Shown one piece after another: positions 9,935-18,624 of a stretch of 64,000 bases of DNA. How positions within the stretch are numbered: position 1 is the first letter of the stretch; every line of letters begins with the position of its first letter. The position numbers were made by a program, and so were the translations under genes. The DNA lies in contig NZ_FOSC01000001.1 of assembly GCF_900114155.1 (NCBI RefSeq), positions 62,001 to 126,000 on the forward strand, read 5' to 3'. The notes under the pieces were generated by a model that did not search any database, was not told where the DNA came from, and saw only the letters and a list, made by a program, of their open reading frames with translations. The stretch comes from Marinobacter persicus (lineage in GTDB: Bacteria; Pseudomonadota; Gammaproteobacteria; Pseudomonadales; Oleiphilaceae).

Positions 9935-10597
9935 ATGTCTTTGCTGGCATCGCTCATACAGGCAAGCACCCGTTTTCAGCAAGCCATGGACCAGCGTCAG
10001 CCGGCAGCCACCGGTAACGCTGATACCCAGCCAAAAGCCGCCGAGAAGCCGCCCGAACCTGCCGGCACGCCCGGCGATGACCGTTTCACGCCATCCGGAC
10101 GAAGCATCGACAACACCGAGCTGAAAACCCGCGCGCTGACACTCGGCGAGTACAAGCAAACCGTGGCGCAGGACCTGTCGTTTGTCCGGGAAACACTGCG
10201 ACACAAGCTTGCCGAGTACAACCTGCACCCGGCTACCAGCGTAAACGTCAGCAAAGGAGAGAATGGAACCATTCAGGTAGACGGCTCCATGACAGACAAT
10301 CTGAAAGAAAAAATCGGGCAGGACCTGAACAACAACAAGGGTTTTCAGGAAGCCTTCAGCCGCCTGAGCGTGACAGAACCCACACTCGACTTCATGGACA
10401 ACGCCCTGAAACTGAACCAGGCCTATGGCGTCAACAATTCGTTGCTGGATTCCATGGTCAGCGAGAATGAGCAATTCAACGGACTGCAGGACCTGGTGCA
10501 TCGCTACGACAACCTCAAACGCAGCGCCAGTGGCCAGCAACCTGTGAGCACCGCCAGCCAGCAGCGTTACGCCTTCAGCCTGAACGCCCGGGCCTGA
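9935..10597 (+). CDS. Unrecognised soluble protein of 220 residues
   Basis: I do not recognise the family. There is no signal peptide or membrane segment. The first 60 residues are low-complexity (Pro, Ala, Gln, Thr), followed by a predicted mainly helical domain (about 60-195) with TLGEYKQTVAQDLSFVRETLRHKLAEY, a short beta-like TSVNVSKGENGTIQVDGSM and helices KEKIGQDLNNNKGFQEAFSRL. Expression is well supported: GGAGGAGGAA lies 7 bases before the ATG. It is followed by the convergent yciO. The preceding divergent gene is the chemoreceptor, but nothing in the sequence ties the two together. Confidence 0.7.
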   Translation: MSLLASLIQASTRFQQAMDQRQPAATGNADTQPKAAEKPPEPAGTPGDDRFTPSGRSIDNTELKTRALTLGEYKQTVAQDLSFVRETLRHKLAEYNLHPATSVNVSKGENGTIQVDGSMTDNLKEKIGQDLNNNKGFQEAFSRLSVTEPTLDFMDNALKLNQAYGVNNSLLDSMVSENEQFNGLQDLVHRYDNLKRSASGQQPVSTASQQRYAFSLNARA

Positions 10598-10615
10598 AGC
10601 CCGGGCAGAACCCGC

Positions 10616-11239
10616 TTAAACCTCAAATGGCGACGGGTCGCCTTTGCCAACGCGAGTCACCTCCGGCACCTCGCCGGTAAAATTCACCACCGTGGTGGCT
10701 TCCATACCGCAATTGCCGCCATCGATAATCAGATCCAGTTCGTGTTCGAGCGCATCGCGGATATCCTCCGGATCGGTCATCGGCTCGGTCTCGCCAGGCA
10801 GAATCAGCGTACTGCTCATGATCGGCTCGCCCAACTCACTGAGCAGCTCCCGGACAATCTCATTATCCGGCACCCGCACACCGATGGACTTGCGTTTGGG
10901 ATGCAGCAAACGGCGCGGCACCTCGCTGGTGGCATCCAGAATGAACGTATAGGGCCCCGGCGTGAAGGTCTTCAGCAGCCGGTACTGAGTGTTATCCACC
11001 TTGGCATACACGCCAATATCCGACAGATCACGACACACCAGCGTGAAGTTATGCTTGTCATCCAGCCTGCGAATCCGCTTGATCCGATCCGCCGCCTGCT
11101 TGTCACCCAGGTGGCAGCCAATGGCATAACCGGAGTCGGTCGGGTACACAATCACCCCGCCCTTACGCAAAATATCCACCGCCTGCTTGATCAACCGCTT
11201 CTGCGGCGTTTCGGGATGGATCTGAAAAAACTGGCTCAT
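10616..11239 (-). CDS. yciO: YciO-type Sua5/YrdC/YwlC-family protein
   Basis: 207 residues of the YrdC fold: KGGVIVYPTDSGYAIGCHLGDKQAADRIKRIRRL at the nucleotide/tRNA-binding entrance, then FTPGPYTFIL, SIGVRVPDN and PIMSSTLILPG. Family members TsaC/Sua5 make threonylcarbamoyl-AMP for tRNA t6A. YciO paralogues have the same fold, and their physiological role is less settled. The C-terminal motif GMEATTVVNFTGEVPEVTRVGKG fits YciO rather than Sua5, and no Sua5 domain is fused. The start overlaps the bolA-like stop by four bases (ATGA), so the two form one transcript. Confidence 0.85.
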   Translation of the reverse strand: MSQFFQIHPETPQKRLIKQAVDILRKGGVIVYPTDSGYAIGCHLGDKQAADRIKRIRRLDDKHNFTLVCRDLSDIGVYAKVDNTQYRLLKTFTPGPYTFILDATSEVPRRLLHPKRKSIGVRVPDNEIVRELLSELGEPIMSSTLILPGETEPMTDPEDIRDALEHELDLIIDGGNCGMEATTVVNFTGEVPEVTRVGKGDPSPFEV

Positions 11240-11592
11240 ACATCTGCTCCCTGTTTCAGTTTTGCGGCCATGGCGTCATCACCTTTCGAGCCGCCCATGC
11301 ACCCCGGCGAACCCGGTGCCGCCTGACCACTCTCGCGCCACTCCTCCGGCGTATACAAATGCAACGCCAGGGCATGCACCGGCCCGGCCATCTCATCGGC
11401 CAGAACCTGATAAATCGCCTGATGCCGACGCACCTTCATCTGCCCCTCGAACGCCGGCGACACCATCGTCACCTTGAAATGCGTCTCCGAATTCGGCGGC
11501 ACCGAGTGCATATGACTCTCGTTCTCCACCGACAACACCGAAGCCTCAAACGCCTCGGCGAGTTTTGATTCAATGGCTTGTTGTACTTTCAT
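11236..11592 (-). CDS. BolA-family protein
   Basis: 118 residues. The core VPPNSETHFKVTMVSPAFEGQMKVRRHQAIYQVLADEM followed by GPVHALALHLYTPEEW is the BolA signature, including the conserved RH(Q/R)x(I/V)Y helix and the final His-Ala-Leu strand. BolA proteins partner monothiol glutaredoxins in Fe-S/iron handling and affect cell shape. A Gly/Pro/Ser-rich C-terminal tail of about 25 residues with one Cys (GSPGCMGGSKG) extends past the usual fold. It is the first gene of a bolA-yciO pair, overlapping yciO by four bases. Confidence 0.88.
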   Translation of the reverse strand: MKVQQAIESKLAEAFEASVLSVENESHMHSVPPNSETHFKVTMVSPAFEGQMKVRRHQAIYQVLADEMAGPVHALALHLYTPEEWRESGQAAPGSPGCMGGSKGDDAMAAKLKQGADV

Positions 11593-11652
11593 AGAATTAA
11601 CCCTAACTCCCCATCCGCTTTTGCGTAAACGGCGACCAGCACGAAGTCTGAC

Positions 11653-11761
11653 GCGCTGCTGCGGTAAGCCCTCACGAAAGTGTCTGTTGCCAAGGATGGC
11701 AACAGCAAGCCCCCATGGAAGGGTTCACGGCGTCTTTCGTGAGGGCTTACCGCAGAAGCGC
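11653..11761. repeat. Nested palindromic intergenic element (REP/MITE-like)
   Basis: A 28-base arm at 11653-11680 pairs with 11734-11761 with one mismatch; the central 20 bases, starting GCGGTAAGCCCTCACG, are a perfect inverted repeat. Inside lies a perfect hairpin, CTGTTGCCA (11684-11692), loop AGGA, TGGCAACAG (11697-11705), followed by CCC-ATGG-GGG type symmetry. The element fills much of the space between divergent bolA and topB. There are no T tracts, so it is not a standard terminator. A dispersed palindromic repeat is the likely explanation. Confidence 0.6.
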
Positions 11762-11889
11762 CACCCCCACGCTCTCAAGCACCATACCACGACAGCTTAC
11801 TACACAAAGCCAGCCACCCCCGAAGCCCTTGACACAAAACCACCAAACCGCCACATTCCAACACCATTCAGCAAGCACTCGTCCCAGCC

Positions 11890-14043
11890 ATGCACCTGTA
11901 CATCGCCGAAAAACCCAGCCTGGCCAGGGCCATCGCCGCCACCCTGCCCGGCCCCTACCAGAAAGGCCAGGGCTACATCCGCTGCGGCCAGGGCCAGGAT
12001 GCCGCTACCGTCAGCTGGTGCATCGGCCACCTGCTGGAGCCCGCCGAACCGGCCCGCTACAACCCGGCCTGGCAGAAATGGCGCCTGGAACATCTGCCCA
12101 TGTTCCCGGAACACTGGCAGCTGACCCCGAAAGACAGTGTCAAACAGCAATTCAAAGTCCTCGAATCACTTATCCGCCAGGCAAGCACCATCACCCACGC
12201 CGGCGACCCGGACCGCGAAGGCCAGTTGCTGGTCGACGAAGTATTACGTTTTGTAGGCACCCAGGCACCGGTCTATCGGGTACTGATCAACGACCTGACC
12301 CCCACCGCCGTTGCCCGGGCCATCAAGACACCGCGCGATAACCGGGAATTCCGCAGCCTGTCCCATTCCGCCCTGGCCCGCCAGCGTGCCGACTGGCTGT
12401 TCGGCATTAACCTCAGCCGGTTCTATACACTCAGCTACCAGCAACAGGGCGAACAGGGGGTGTATTCAGTCGGCCGGGTACAAACCCCGGTACTGGGCCT
12501 GGTGGTTGAACGGGACAACACCATTGAGAACTTCCAGCCCAAACCCTGGTACCGGATTGAAGGGCAGTTTCACGCAAGCGAACCCGAGGCCGACCCGTCT
12601 CCGTTTACCGCCCGCTGGCTGCCGGATGACACCCTGCAAGAACACCTGGACGAAGAAAACCGGTTACTGAACCGGGGCATCGCCGAGCAAATTGTTTCAG
12701 ACATACAGGGCCGCCCCGGCCACATCAGTGAATCCCGCTTCCGGGACAGGCCCGAAGCGCCGCCCCTGCCACTGTCATTGTCGGTCCTGCAAATAGAAGC
12801 CGGCCGGCTCTACCGCATGGGCGCCAAGGAGGTACTGGACACCGCCCAGAACCTGTATGAGCGGCACCAACTGATCACCTATCCGCGCTCCGACTGCCGC
12901 TATCTGCCCGAAGAACATCACGCCCAGGCCGGCCAGGTGGTCAGGGCTGTCAGCCGAGTGGCCACCGAACTGGAACCGCTGACCGCATCGCTGGATACCA
13001 ACCGCCGCTCAGCCGCCTGGAACGACAAAAAGGTCGACGCCCACCACGCCATCATTCCCACAGCGCGGGCCACGGCGAATGGCAAACTGACCGCAGCCGA
13101 AGCGAAAATCTACGGGCTTGTCAGCCGCTATTACCTCATGCAGTTTGCGGAAAACGCCGTGCACCGGGAGGGCCGGCTGACCGTCACGGTGCTGCAGCAC
13201 CGGTTCCGGGCCACCGAAACCGCGCTCCTGCAGCCCGGCTGGAAAATACTGGAAGTTCGCCAGAAAGACCAAGCGGCAGACACCCCAAAGGCGCCACTGC
13301 CAAGACTGGAGACATCAGAGCCGGTGCTGTGCAAAAAGGCCGACATCAAAGAGCGCACCACCCAGCCGCCTTCACACTTCACCGACGCCACCCTGCTATC
13401 AGCGATGACCAACATCGCCCGCTTTGTTGCCGACCCCGAACTGCGTAAAACTCTGCGGGACACCGATGGCCTGGGCACCGAAGCCACCCGGGCAGCGATC
13501 ATCGACACTCTGTTCCGCCGCGACTACCTGTTCCGGGACAAGCGCTATATCCGCGCCACCGACAAAGCCAAAGCGCTGATTGCCGCTCTTCCGGACTCCA
13601 TCCGCACGCCCGACCGTACTGCGGTATGGGAAGCCACACTGGAAGCCATCCGGCGGGGCGAGGCCGACCCGCGCGGGTTCATCAGCCAGTTGCAGGAAGA
13701 AATCGCCGGACTGATCAACCGGCAACCGGCGGTGGCCAGCACTGACGGCCCCACTGAAAGCGCGATCCACTGCCCCAAATGCCGGGCGCCCATGGTTCAG
13801 CGAGACGGTAAATTCGGGGCCTTTTTCGCCTGCACCCGCTACCCCCGATGCAAGGGCACAAGACCTCTGGAGAACAGCGAACCGGAGGACGGCACCAGCC
13901 AGAAGCCCATCCCCTGCCCCCACTGTTTTTCACCACTGGTGCGCCGAAAAGGCAAGAAAGGCTGGTTCTGGGGCTGCAGTAATTACCCGGGCTGCCGACA
14001 AACACTGAACGACAACAACGGACAACCGGAGCTTCCGGCCTGA
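11890..14043 (+). CDS. topB: DNA topoisomerase III (type IA)
   Basis: 717 residues, longer than the 653 of E. coli TopB. The Toprim domain opens with MHLYIAEKPSLARAIA and carries HAGDPDREGQLLVDEVL (acidic metal site). The catalytic tyrosine lies in HQLITYPRSDCRYLPEEHH. The core ends with ATLLSAMTNIARFV and GLGTEATRAAIIDTLFRR. Two C-terminal zinc-finger-like modules follow, HCPKCRAPMVQRDGKFGAFFAC and PCPHCFSPLVRRKGKKGWFWGC, which explain the extra length. The enzyme relaxes negative supercoils and decatenates single-stranded junctions. The gene is transcribed alone, with a palindromic element upstream. Confidence 0.95.
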   Translation: MHLYIAEKPSLARAIAATLPGPYQKGQGYIRCGQGQDAATVSWCIGHLLEPAEPARYNPAWQKWRLEHLPMFPEHWQLTPKDSVKQQFKVLESLIRQASTITHAGDPDREGQLLVDEVLRFVGTQAPVYRVLINDLTPTAVARAIKTPRDNREFRSLSHSALARQRADWLFGINLSRFYTLSYQQQGEQGVYSVGRVQTPVLGLVVERDNTIENFQPKPWYRIEGQFHASEPEADPSPFTARWLPDDTLQEHLDEENRLLNRGIAEQIVSDIQGRPGHISESRFRDRPEAPPLPLSLSVLQIEAGRLYRMGAKEVLDTAQNLYERHQLITYPRSDCRYLPEEHHAQAGQVVRAVSRVATELEPLTASLDTNRRSAAWNDKKVDAHHAIIPTARATANGKLTAAEAKIYGLVSRYYLMQFAENAVHREGRLTVTVLQHRFRATETALLQPGWKILEVRQKDQAADTPKAPLPRLETSEPVLCKKADIKERTTQPPSHFTDATLLSAMTNIARFVADPELRKTLRDTDGLGTEATRAAIIDTLFRRDYLFRDKRYIRATDKAKALIAALPDSIRTPDRTAVWEATLEAIRRGEADPRGFISQLQEEIAGLINRQPAVASTDGPTESAIHCPKCRAPMVQRDGKFGAFFACTRYPRCKGTRPLENSEPEDGTSQKPIPCPHCFSPLVRRKGKKGWFWGCSNYPGCRQTLNDNNGQPELPA

Positions 14044-14194
14044 CATCTCCGACTTAAGCGTTACGGATTTCTACATATCGATGCTGAACACAGACCTTTT
14101 TTCTGGGATAATCCAATGACATCAGCGGTCAGTATTTAGTCACTGGCAAGAAGCCAAAACAATCAGACATACAGGCTATCGGGGACCAGGATCC

Positions 14195-14923
14195 ATGCGC
14201 ATTGCTCTGCTGGAAGACGAACACGAACAGGCGCAAAACATCCGTTGGATTATGTCTGAACGGGACCATCAGTGTGATACCTTTGCCAGCGGCCAGGAAT
14301 TCCTTGGCGCCGTGCTGCACCGCAGCTATGACCTGATGATCCTGGACTGGCAAATTCCCGACATGCCGGGCATTGATGTGCTACGCAGCGTACGGGCCCA
14401 GCTGGACTGGCCGTTGCCGGCCATTTTTCTGACCCAGCGCGACACCGAAGAAGACATCGTCAGCGCACTCGATGCCGGTGCGGACGATTACCTGGCCAAA
14501 CCCGCCCGCGAGGCCGAACTGGTTGCCCGAATCAATGCCCTGGTACGTCGCAGCAACCCCGACAACGACCAGGCCGTACTGGCGTACGGTCCATTCCGGA
14601 TAAACACCCAGCAACGCAGCATCCACCTGCACGGGCAGGCCCTGAATCTGACCGACAAGGATTTCGACCTGACACTGTTTCTGTTCCGCAACCAGGGCCG
14701 CCTGCTGACCCGGGAAATGTTGCTCGAACGTGTTTGGGGCATGACACGCAACCTCAACACCCGCACCGTTGACACCCACATGAGCCGACTGCGCCGGCGC
14801 CTGGGACTGAACCCCGAGAACGGGTTCCGGATTAAAACCATTTACCAGCGCGGCTACCGGTTGGAAGCAATCAAAGCCACCGACAGCCCGCACACCATGA
14901 CGAACACCGCCGCCCATGCCTGA
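14195..14923 (+). CDS. OmpR-family response regulator
   Basis: 242 residues. The receiver domain has the acidic pocket (Glu8-Asp9), phosphoacceptor Asp51 in LMILDWQIPDMPG, Thr80 and Lys102 (DDYLAKPA). The C-terminal winged helix shows LTDKDFDLTLFLFRNQGRLLTREMLLERVWG and RTVDTHMSRLRRRL with IYQRGYRLE, typical OmpR/PhoB DNA binding. The gene end overlaps the following FecR-domain gene by eight bases, and the cognate kinase follows that gene, so the three form an operon. The target genes cannot be read from the sequence. Confidence 0.92.
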   Translation: MRIALLEDEHEQAQNIRWIMSERDHQCDTFASGQEFLGAVLHRSYDLMILDWQIPDMPGIDVLRSVRAQLDWPLPAIFLTQRDTEEDIVSALDAGADDYLAKPAREAELVARINALVRRSNPDNDQAVLAYGPFRINTQQRSIHLHGQALNLTDKDFDLTLFLFRNQGRLLTREMLLERVWGMTRNLNTRTVDTHMSRLRRRLGLNPENGFRIKTIYQRGYRLEAIKATDSPHTMTNTAAHA

Positions 14924-16412
14924 TATCCGGAAACACCGAGCCCGTCCGGCCATTCTGGCCATCCTGCTTGTGCTGCCAGCACTGGCTGCCGCTGAGCTGT
15001 CCATCACCCGGGGCTCGGCACTGACAGCCAACGTTGATGCGGATTACCGGCAAACGGCCAACTCGGCTCTGTCGTGGTCAGACCGCAAACCACAGCCGGC
15101 CCGTGCCAGCTCCGTGTCCGGCAATGTCTCTCACATTTCCGGTGTCACCGGCAGCAGGCGCCCGCTAACCGAGGGCGCCATGATCCGGGTGGGCGATGAA
15201 CTACTATCCGGCTCCGGTTCCGCTGCCATACAGCTGGCAGACGGCACGGAACTGCGGCTGTCACCCGATTCAAGGCTGATGTTCAACCGGCTCGACCGGC
15301 AAGCCTCCTCAAAGGCCACCGACACCCGCCTGCGCCTGCACAGGGGCGAGCTCCACAGCCGGGTAACCCCGGTGAAGGAAAATGGCGGCCGCTTTGAAAT
15401 CGAGACACCCTCTTCCATTGCCGCCGTGAAGGGCACCGTATTCGCGCTTCAGGCGGACAACAACGGTAGCCGGATTCAGGTGACCGAAGGCTCGGTGGAT
15501 TTCGGCCGCCCCGGCAACACCCGTGCAGTACCCGCCGGTTACGGAGCCAGCCTGTCCACCGACAACGGCGACAGCGTCCGTGTCAGGCAGTTGCCACCGG
15601 CTCCCACCCTGGACACACTGCCGGCCGTGGTTGACCGGCTGCCGCTGGAGATAAGCTGGCAGTCCCTGTGGCCATCACGCTACCGGCTCGATATCTTCGA
15701 TGAAGACACCGGCACCTGGCTTCACAGCCGGGAAGTATCCGGTACCGGCCACACGGTCAGTGACCTGGACAATGGCCGCTATGAAATTCAGCTGGCCGCC
15801 CTGAATCAGCAGGAAATTGCCGGCATGCCAGACACAGCCACACTGGAAGTGAACGTACAGGCAGCCCAACCCAAGCTGATCGCTCCCGCTGACGGCGACA
15901 CCGTTAACGAAGACAAGCCGACGTTCCGCTGGCAGCTTACCGGAAACAACGAAACCGCCCGGGTGGAAATTGCCGAGACCACGGCCTTTGAGAATCTGAT
16001 CGCCACCAGTAACTGGGCAGACGCCAACGAGGCCTCCCCAACAAGCTCGCTTGGCCCGGGGCAGTATTACTGGCGGGTAGCAAGTCGGGCCGGCGGCAGC
16101 TCCGAAGCGCTCTCCGAAAGCCGCAAACTGGTCATCAACGGCTCCCTGCCACCGGTACGGATCATCAGCGTGAACTATCTGGACAAACAGGTTCGCATAT
16201 ACTGGGAGGAGGTGGATACAGCCACCGACTACCGTTTACAGCTGGCAGAGGAACCGGAATTCCGCAACATCATCAAGGAGGCCGATGTGGACGACACCAC
16301 CGCGGCTTTACGGCTGATTCCGGGGCGCCGGTATTTTGTTCGCGTGAAAGCCATATCCGACGGACCGCTTGCTAGCCGCTGGGGACCGGGCCGGGAACTC
16401 TACCTCGAATAA
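14916..16412 (+). CDS. Exported FecR-domain protein with Ig/FN3-like repeats
   Basis: 498 residues with a signal peptide (hydrophobic run AILAILLVLPALAAAE). Residues about 65-215 form a FecR domain: GNVSHISG, LTEGAMIRVGDELLSGSGSAAIQLADGTELRLSPDSRL and FEIETPSSIAAVKGTVFAL. The rest (about 225-498) is made of three beta-sandwich-like repeats, each with a pattern close to L.I.W....Y.L.(I/L), ending RYFVRVKAISDGPLASRWGPGREL. No transmembrane anchor beyond the signal is visible. It is encoded between a response regulator and a soluble histidine kinase, so a sensory or envelope-surveillance role is inferred, not shown. Confidence 0.8.
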   Translation: MPDIRKHRARPAILAILLVLPALAAAELSITRGSALTANVDADYRQTANSALSWSDRKPQPARASSVSGNVSHISGVTGSRRPLTEGAMIRVGDELLSGSGSAAIQLADGTELRLSPDSRLMFNRLDRQASSKATDTRLRLHRGELHSRVTPVKENGGRFEIETPSSIAAVKGTVFALQADNNGSRIQVTEGSVDFGRPGNTRAVPAGYGASLSTDNGDSVRVRQLPPAPTLDTLPAVVDRLPLEISWQSLWPSRYRLDIFDEDTGTWLHSREVSGTGHTVSDLDNGRYEIQLAALNQQEIAGMPDTATLEVNVQAAQPKLIAPADGDTVNEDKPTFRWQLTGNNETARVEIAETTAFENLIATSNWADANEASPTSSLGPGQYYWRVASRAGGSSEALSESRKLVINGSLPPVRIISVNYLDKQVRIYWEEVDTATDYRLQLAEEPEFRNIIKEADVDDTTAALRLIPGRRYFVRVKAISDGPLASRWGPGRELYLE

Positions 16413-16415
16413 TTC

Positions 16416-17777
16416 ATGGAGCCAGTCAGCCGCCACCCAAGCCAGCTTTTGCGCCAGCTCATTGCCCTTTTTCAGCCTGAAGGCTGGCTGCTGGCCGAGA
16501 ACCATGAGTTGCTGCAACACCGGAATATGTCGCTGGAGCAGGCCCCGGCCCGCCTCCCACCCGGGCAGTGGCTGCATCACCAGCAGTTCAGCTGGCTGGC
16601 CCTGGAGCGCGCCGACTCCAGATACCTGATCGGCTTGTCGTTACCGGACGACCTTACCCGCGAAGTTATCCAGAATTACCTGCAACACCTGGCGCCCACG
16701 CAACCGGTCGCACGGCTTTCCGGAGCTGAACGCCGGGCCCGCGCGCAAGGCTTCGTCCGCCACGCTTTCGAACACATGCCCGACGGCATTATCGTCACCG
16801 ACCAGTTGGGCGTGATTGTCTTCGCCAACCGGCACATTGAACGCTGGTTTCACGAGCCCATGCCCAGCCTGGGCGGCATGCCACTGGCAACCCTGCTGCA
16901 AGGCCATGACCCCCGGGAACAGCCACCCTGGCACGAGACCGTATCCGACACCCTGACCCAACAGGAAAGCCGGACAGTGGATCTGAACCTGCACGGCAAG
17001 GACTTTCTGATCCACTTTGCCCCTTTCACCCTGCCCGACACCGAACAGCCAGGCATTGTCGCCAACATTTCGGACATTACCGAGCTGCGCCAACAGCAAC
17101 GCCAGCACCGGGAGGCGATCGACTTCATTTCCCACGATGTGCGCTCGCCCCTGGTGTCACAACTGGCCCTGATCGAGCAGATCAAACGGGCGCCGGAACA
17201 CATTGACGCCGGGCAGATAGAGCAACTGGGGCGGCTGGCCAGGCGCAGCTATCATTTGGCCGAGGAGTTTGTGCAACTGGCCCGGGCTGAACAGCTGAAC
17301 GAGGCACGATTCTACGACTGTGAACTGCTGGCCATCGTCGAAAATGCCCGCGACAGCGTATGCGAGCAAGCACTGGACAAAAACATCTCGCTGCAGCTGC
17401 AGGGCACCGAAGATCTCTGGCTAAACGGCAACGCCGAGCTTCTGGAACGAACCGTAATCAACCTGCTGACCAACGCCGTGCAATACAGCCCCGAGCACTC
17501 CTGCATCACCATTGATGTGTACCGGGCCGGCCACCTGGCCTGCGTGACCGTGGCAGACGAGGGTATGGGCATCGCCCCAGAAGAACTGCCCTACCTGTTT
17601 GACCGTTACCACCGGCCCAAAAGCACAGAACTGGCCGGGCAGCATGGCACTGGTCTGGGCCTGTCTTTCGTGCGCACGGTGATCGAAAAACACCGGGGCG
17701 AGATCGCCGTGGACTCCCGACCGAATGAAGGCGCGGCATTCACACTGAAATTGCCGATTGCCAATCCAATGGTGTGA
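16416..17777 (+). CDS. Soluble PAS histidine kinase, partner of the upstream regulator
   Basis: 453 residues with no transmembrane helix. A PAS module lies at about 112-225 (FEHMPDGIIVTDQLGVIVFANRHIERWF). The HisKA helix carries phosphoacceptor His240 in DFISHDVRSPL. The ATPase domain has NLLTNAVQYSP (N box), DEGMGIAPEELPYLFDRY (G1/F) and GTGLGLSFV (G2). It is a complete HisKA/HATPase_c kinase. Unusually for a partner of an exported FecR protein, it seems cytoplasmic, so signal transfer would need another membrane component, or the kinase senses an internal signal. It starts 3 bases after the FecR-domain stop. Confidence 0.9.
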   Translation: MEPVSRHPSQLLRQLIALFQPEGWLLAENHELLQHRNMSLEQAPARLPPGQWLHHQQFSWLALERADSRYLIGLSLPDDLTREVIQNYLQHLAPTQPVARLSGAERRARAQGFVRHAFEHMPDGIIVTDQLGVIVFANRHIERWFHEPMPSLGGMPLATLLQGHDPREQPPWHETVSDTLTQQESRTVDLNLHGKDFLIHFAPFTLPDTEQPGIVANISDITELRQQQRQHREAIDFISHDVRSPLVSQLALIEQIKRAPEHIDAGQIEQLGRLARRSYHLAEEFVQLARAEQLNEARFYDCELLAIVENARDSVCEQALDKNISLQLQGTEDLWLNGNAELLERTVINLLTNAVQYSPEHSCITIDVYRAGHLACVTVADEGMGIAPEELPYLFDRYHRPKSTELAGQHGTGLGLSFVRTVIEKHRGEIAVDSRPNEGAAFTLKLPIANPMV

Positions 17778-17849
17778 TGGTTTTGCAGTTTGAGTCGGTG
17801 TAATCTACCCCTGTCTAACCAAGACATGGACAAGGAAAAGGAGACCTTT

Positions 17850-18395
17850 ATGAGACTGACAAAAACCCTCATCGCGCTGTTCGCAGCTGCTGTACTCGCC
17901 GGGTGTGCCGGCAAAAGCCCTATCCCGCAAACCGAAGGTAAAACCGCCACCACCCAGATCAACATGTGGTCCTACAAAGGTGAGCTGGAAACGACCCACT
18001 ACGCCGTGGACACGCTGATTCCAGTAAATTCCAAAGTGGACATTCTCGACACCACCAGCAAAACCATCACTTTCCGGGTGAAAGATACCGGCATGGAAGT
18101 GACCCTGGTGAACAAGGCCAAATATACCCAAATGGGTATTGAGGGCATCTACGACCGCTACTTTGGTGACTCCAACGTTAACCTGAGCAAGTTCACCAAG
18201 CTGGAACGCGACGCCATCGAAAGTGGCCGAGTGGTGGAAGGCATGTCCAAGGATGCGGTTCTGGTCGCCCGTGGTTACCCGCCCGCCCACCAGACTCCGA
18301 CCCTGGAAAGCAACAGCTGGCGCTACTGGCAGTCCCGCTTTGACACCATCATCGTCAACTTCGACGACGGAAAGGTTTCCAGTATCCGCAACTAA
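17850..18395 (+). CDS. Lipoprotein of unknown function
   Basis: 181 residues. A lipoprotein signal (ALFAAAVLAGC) puts Cys20 as the lipidated residue. The mature protein is predicted mostly beta: YKGELETTHYAVDTLIPVNSKV, TITFRVKDTGMEVTLVNKAKYTQ, then YDRYFGDSNVNLSKFTKLERDAIESGRVVEGMSKDAVLVARGYPPAHQTP, where the GMSKDAVLxARGYP part resembles the SmpA/BamE-like fold element seen in small outer-membrane lipoproteins. The ATG at 17850 has AAAAGGAG just upstream; the longer frame start at 17790 lacks a signal. It follows the kinase by 72 bases and ends before an initiator tRNA gene. Confidence 0.75.
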   Translation: MRLTKTLIALFAAAVLAGCAGKSPIPQTEGKTATTQINMWSYKGELETTHYAVDTLIPVNSKVDILDTTSKTITFRVKDTGMEVTLVNKAKYTQMGIEGIYDRYFGDSNVNLSKFTKLERDAIESGRVVEGMSKDAVLVARGYPPAHQTPTLESNSWRYWQSRFDTIIVNFDDGKVSSIRN

Positions 18396-18437
18396 GGTAC
18401 TGATTCACCCCGCATTACGGATTTCTTGAAAAACAGG

Positions 18438-18466
18438 TTGGCAAACGGTCGGAATATCATTATCAT
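18438..18466 (+). promoter_or_regulatory. Sigma70 promoter of the first initiator tRNA gene
   Basis: TTGGCA (18438-18443) and TATCAT (18461-18466) are separated by exactly 17 bases. The predicted transcript begins near 18473 and includes a leader that is also found before the second tRNA copy. Confidence 0.65.
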
Positions 18467-18510
18467 GCGCTCCACGTTGATCGGGGCACACCGGTTAACA
18501 ACCAGTTTGA

Positions 18511-18587
<77 letters not shown>

Positions 18588-18600
18588 ATTAAATAAAAAA

Positions 18601-18624
18601 GGCCAGCGTTTGCTGGCCTTTTTT
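18601..18624 (+). terminator. Rho-independent terminator after initiator tRNA copy 1
   Basis: GGCCAGC (18601-18607), loop GTTT, GCTGGCC (18612-18618), then six T. A-rich sequence on the left makes it usable in both directions; the convergent yqiA stop codon lies within its right edge. Confidence 0.9.
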
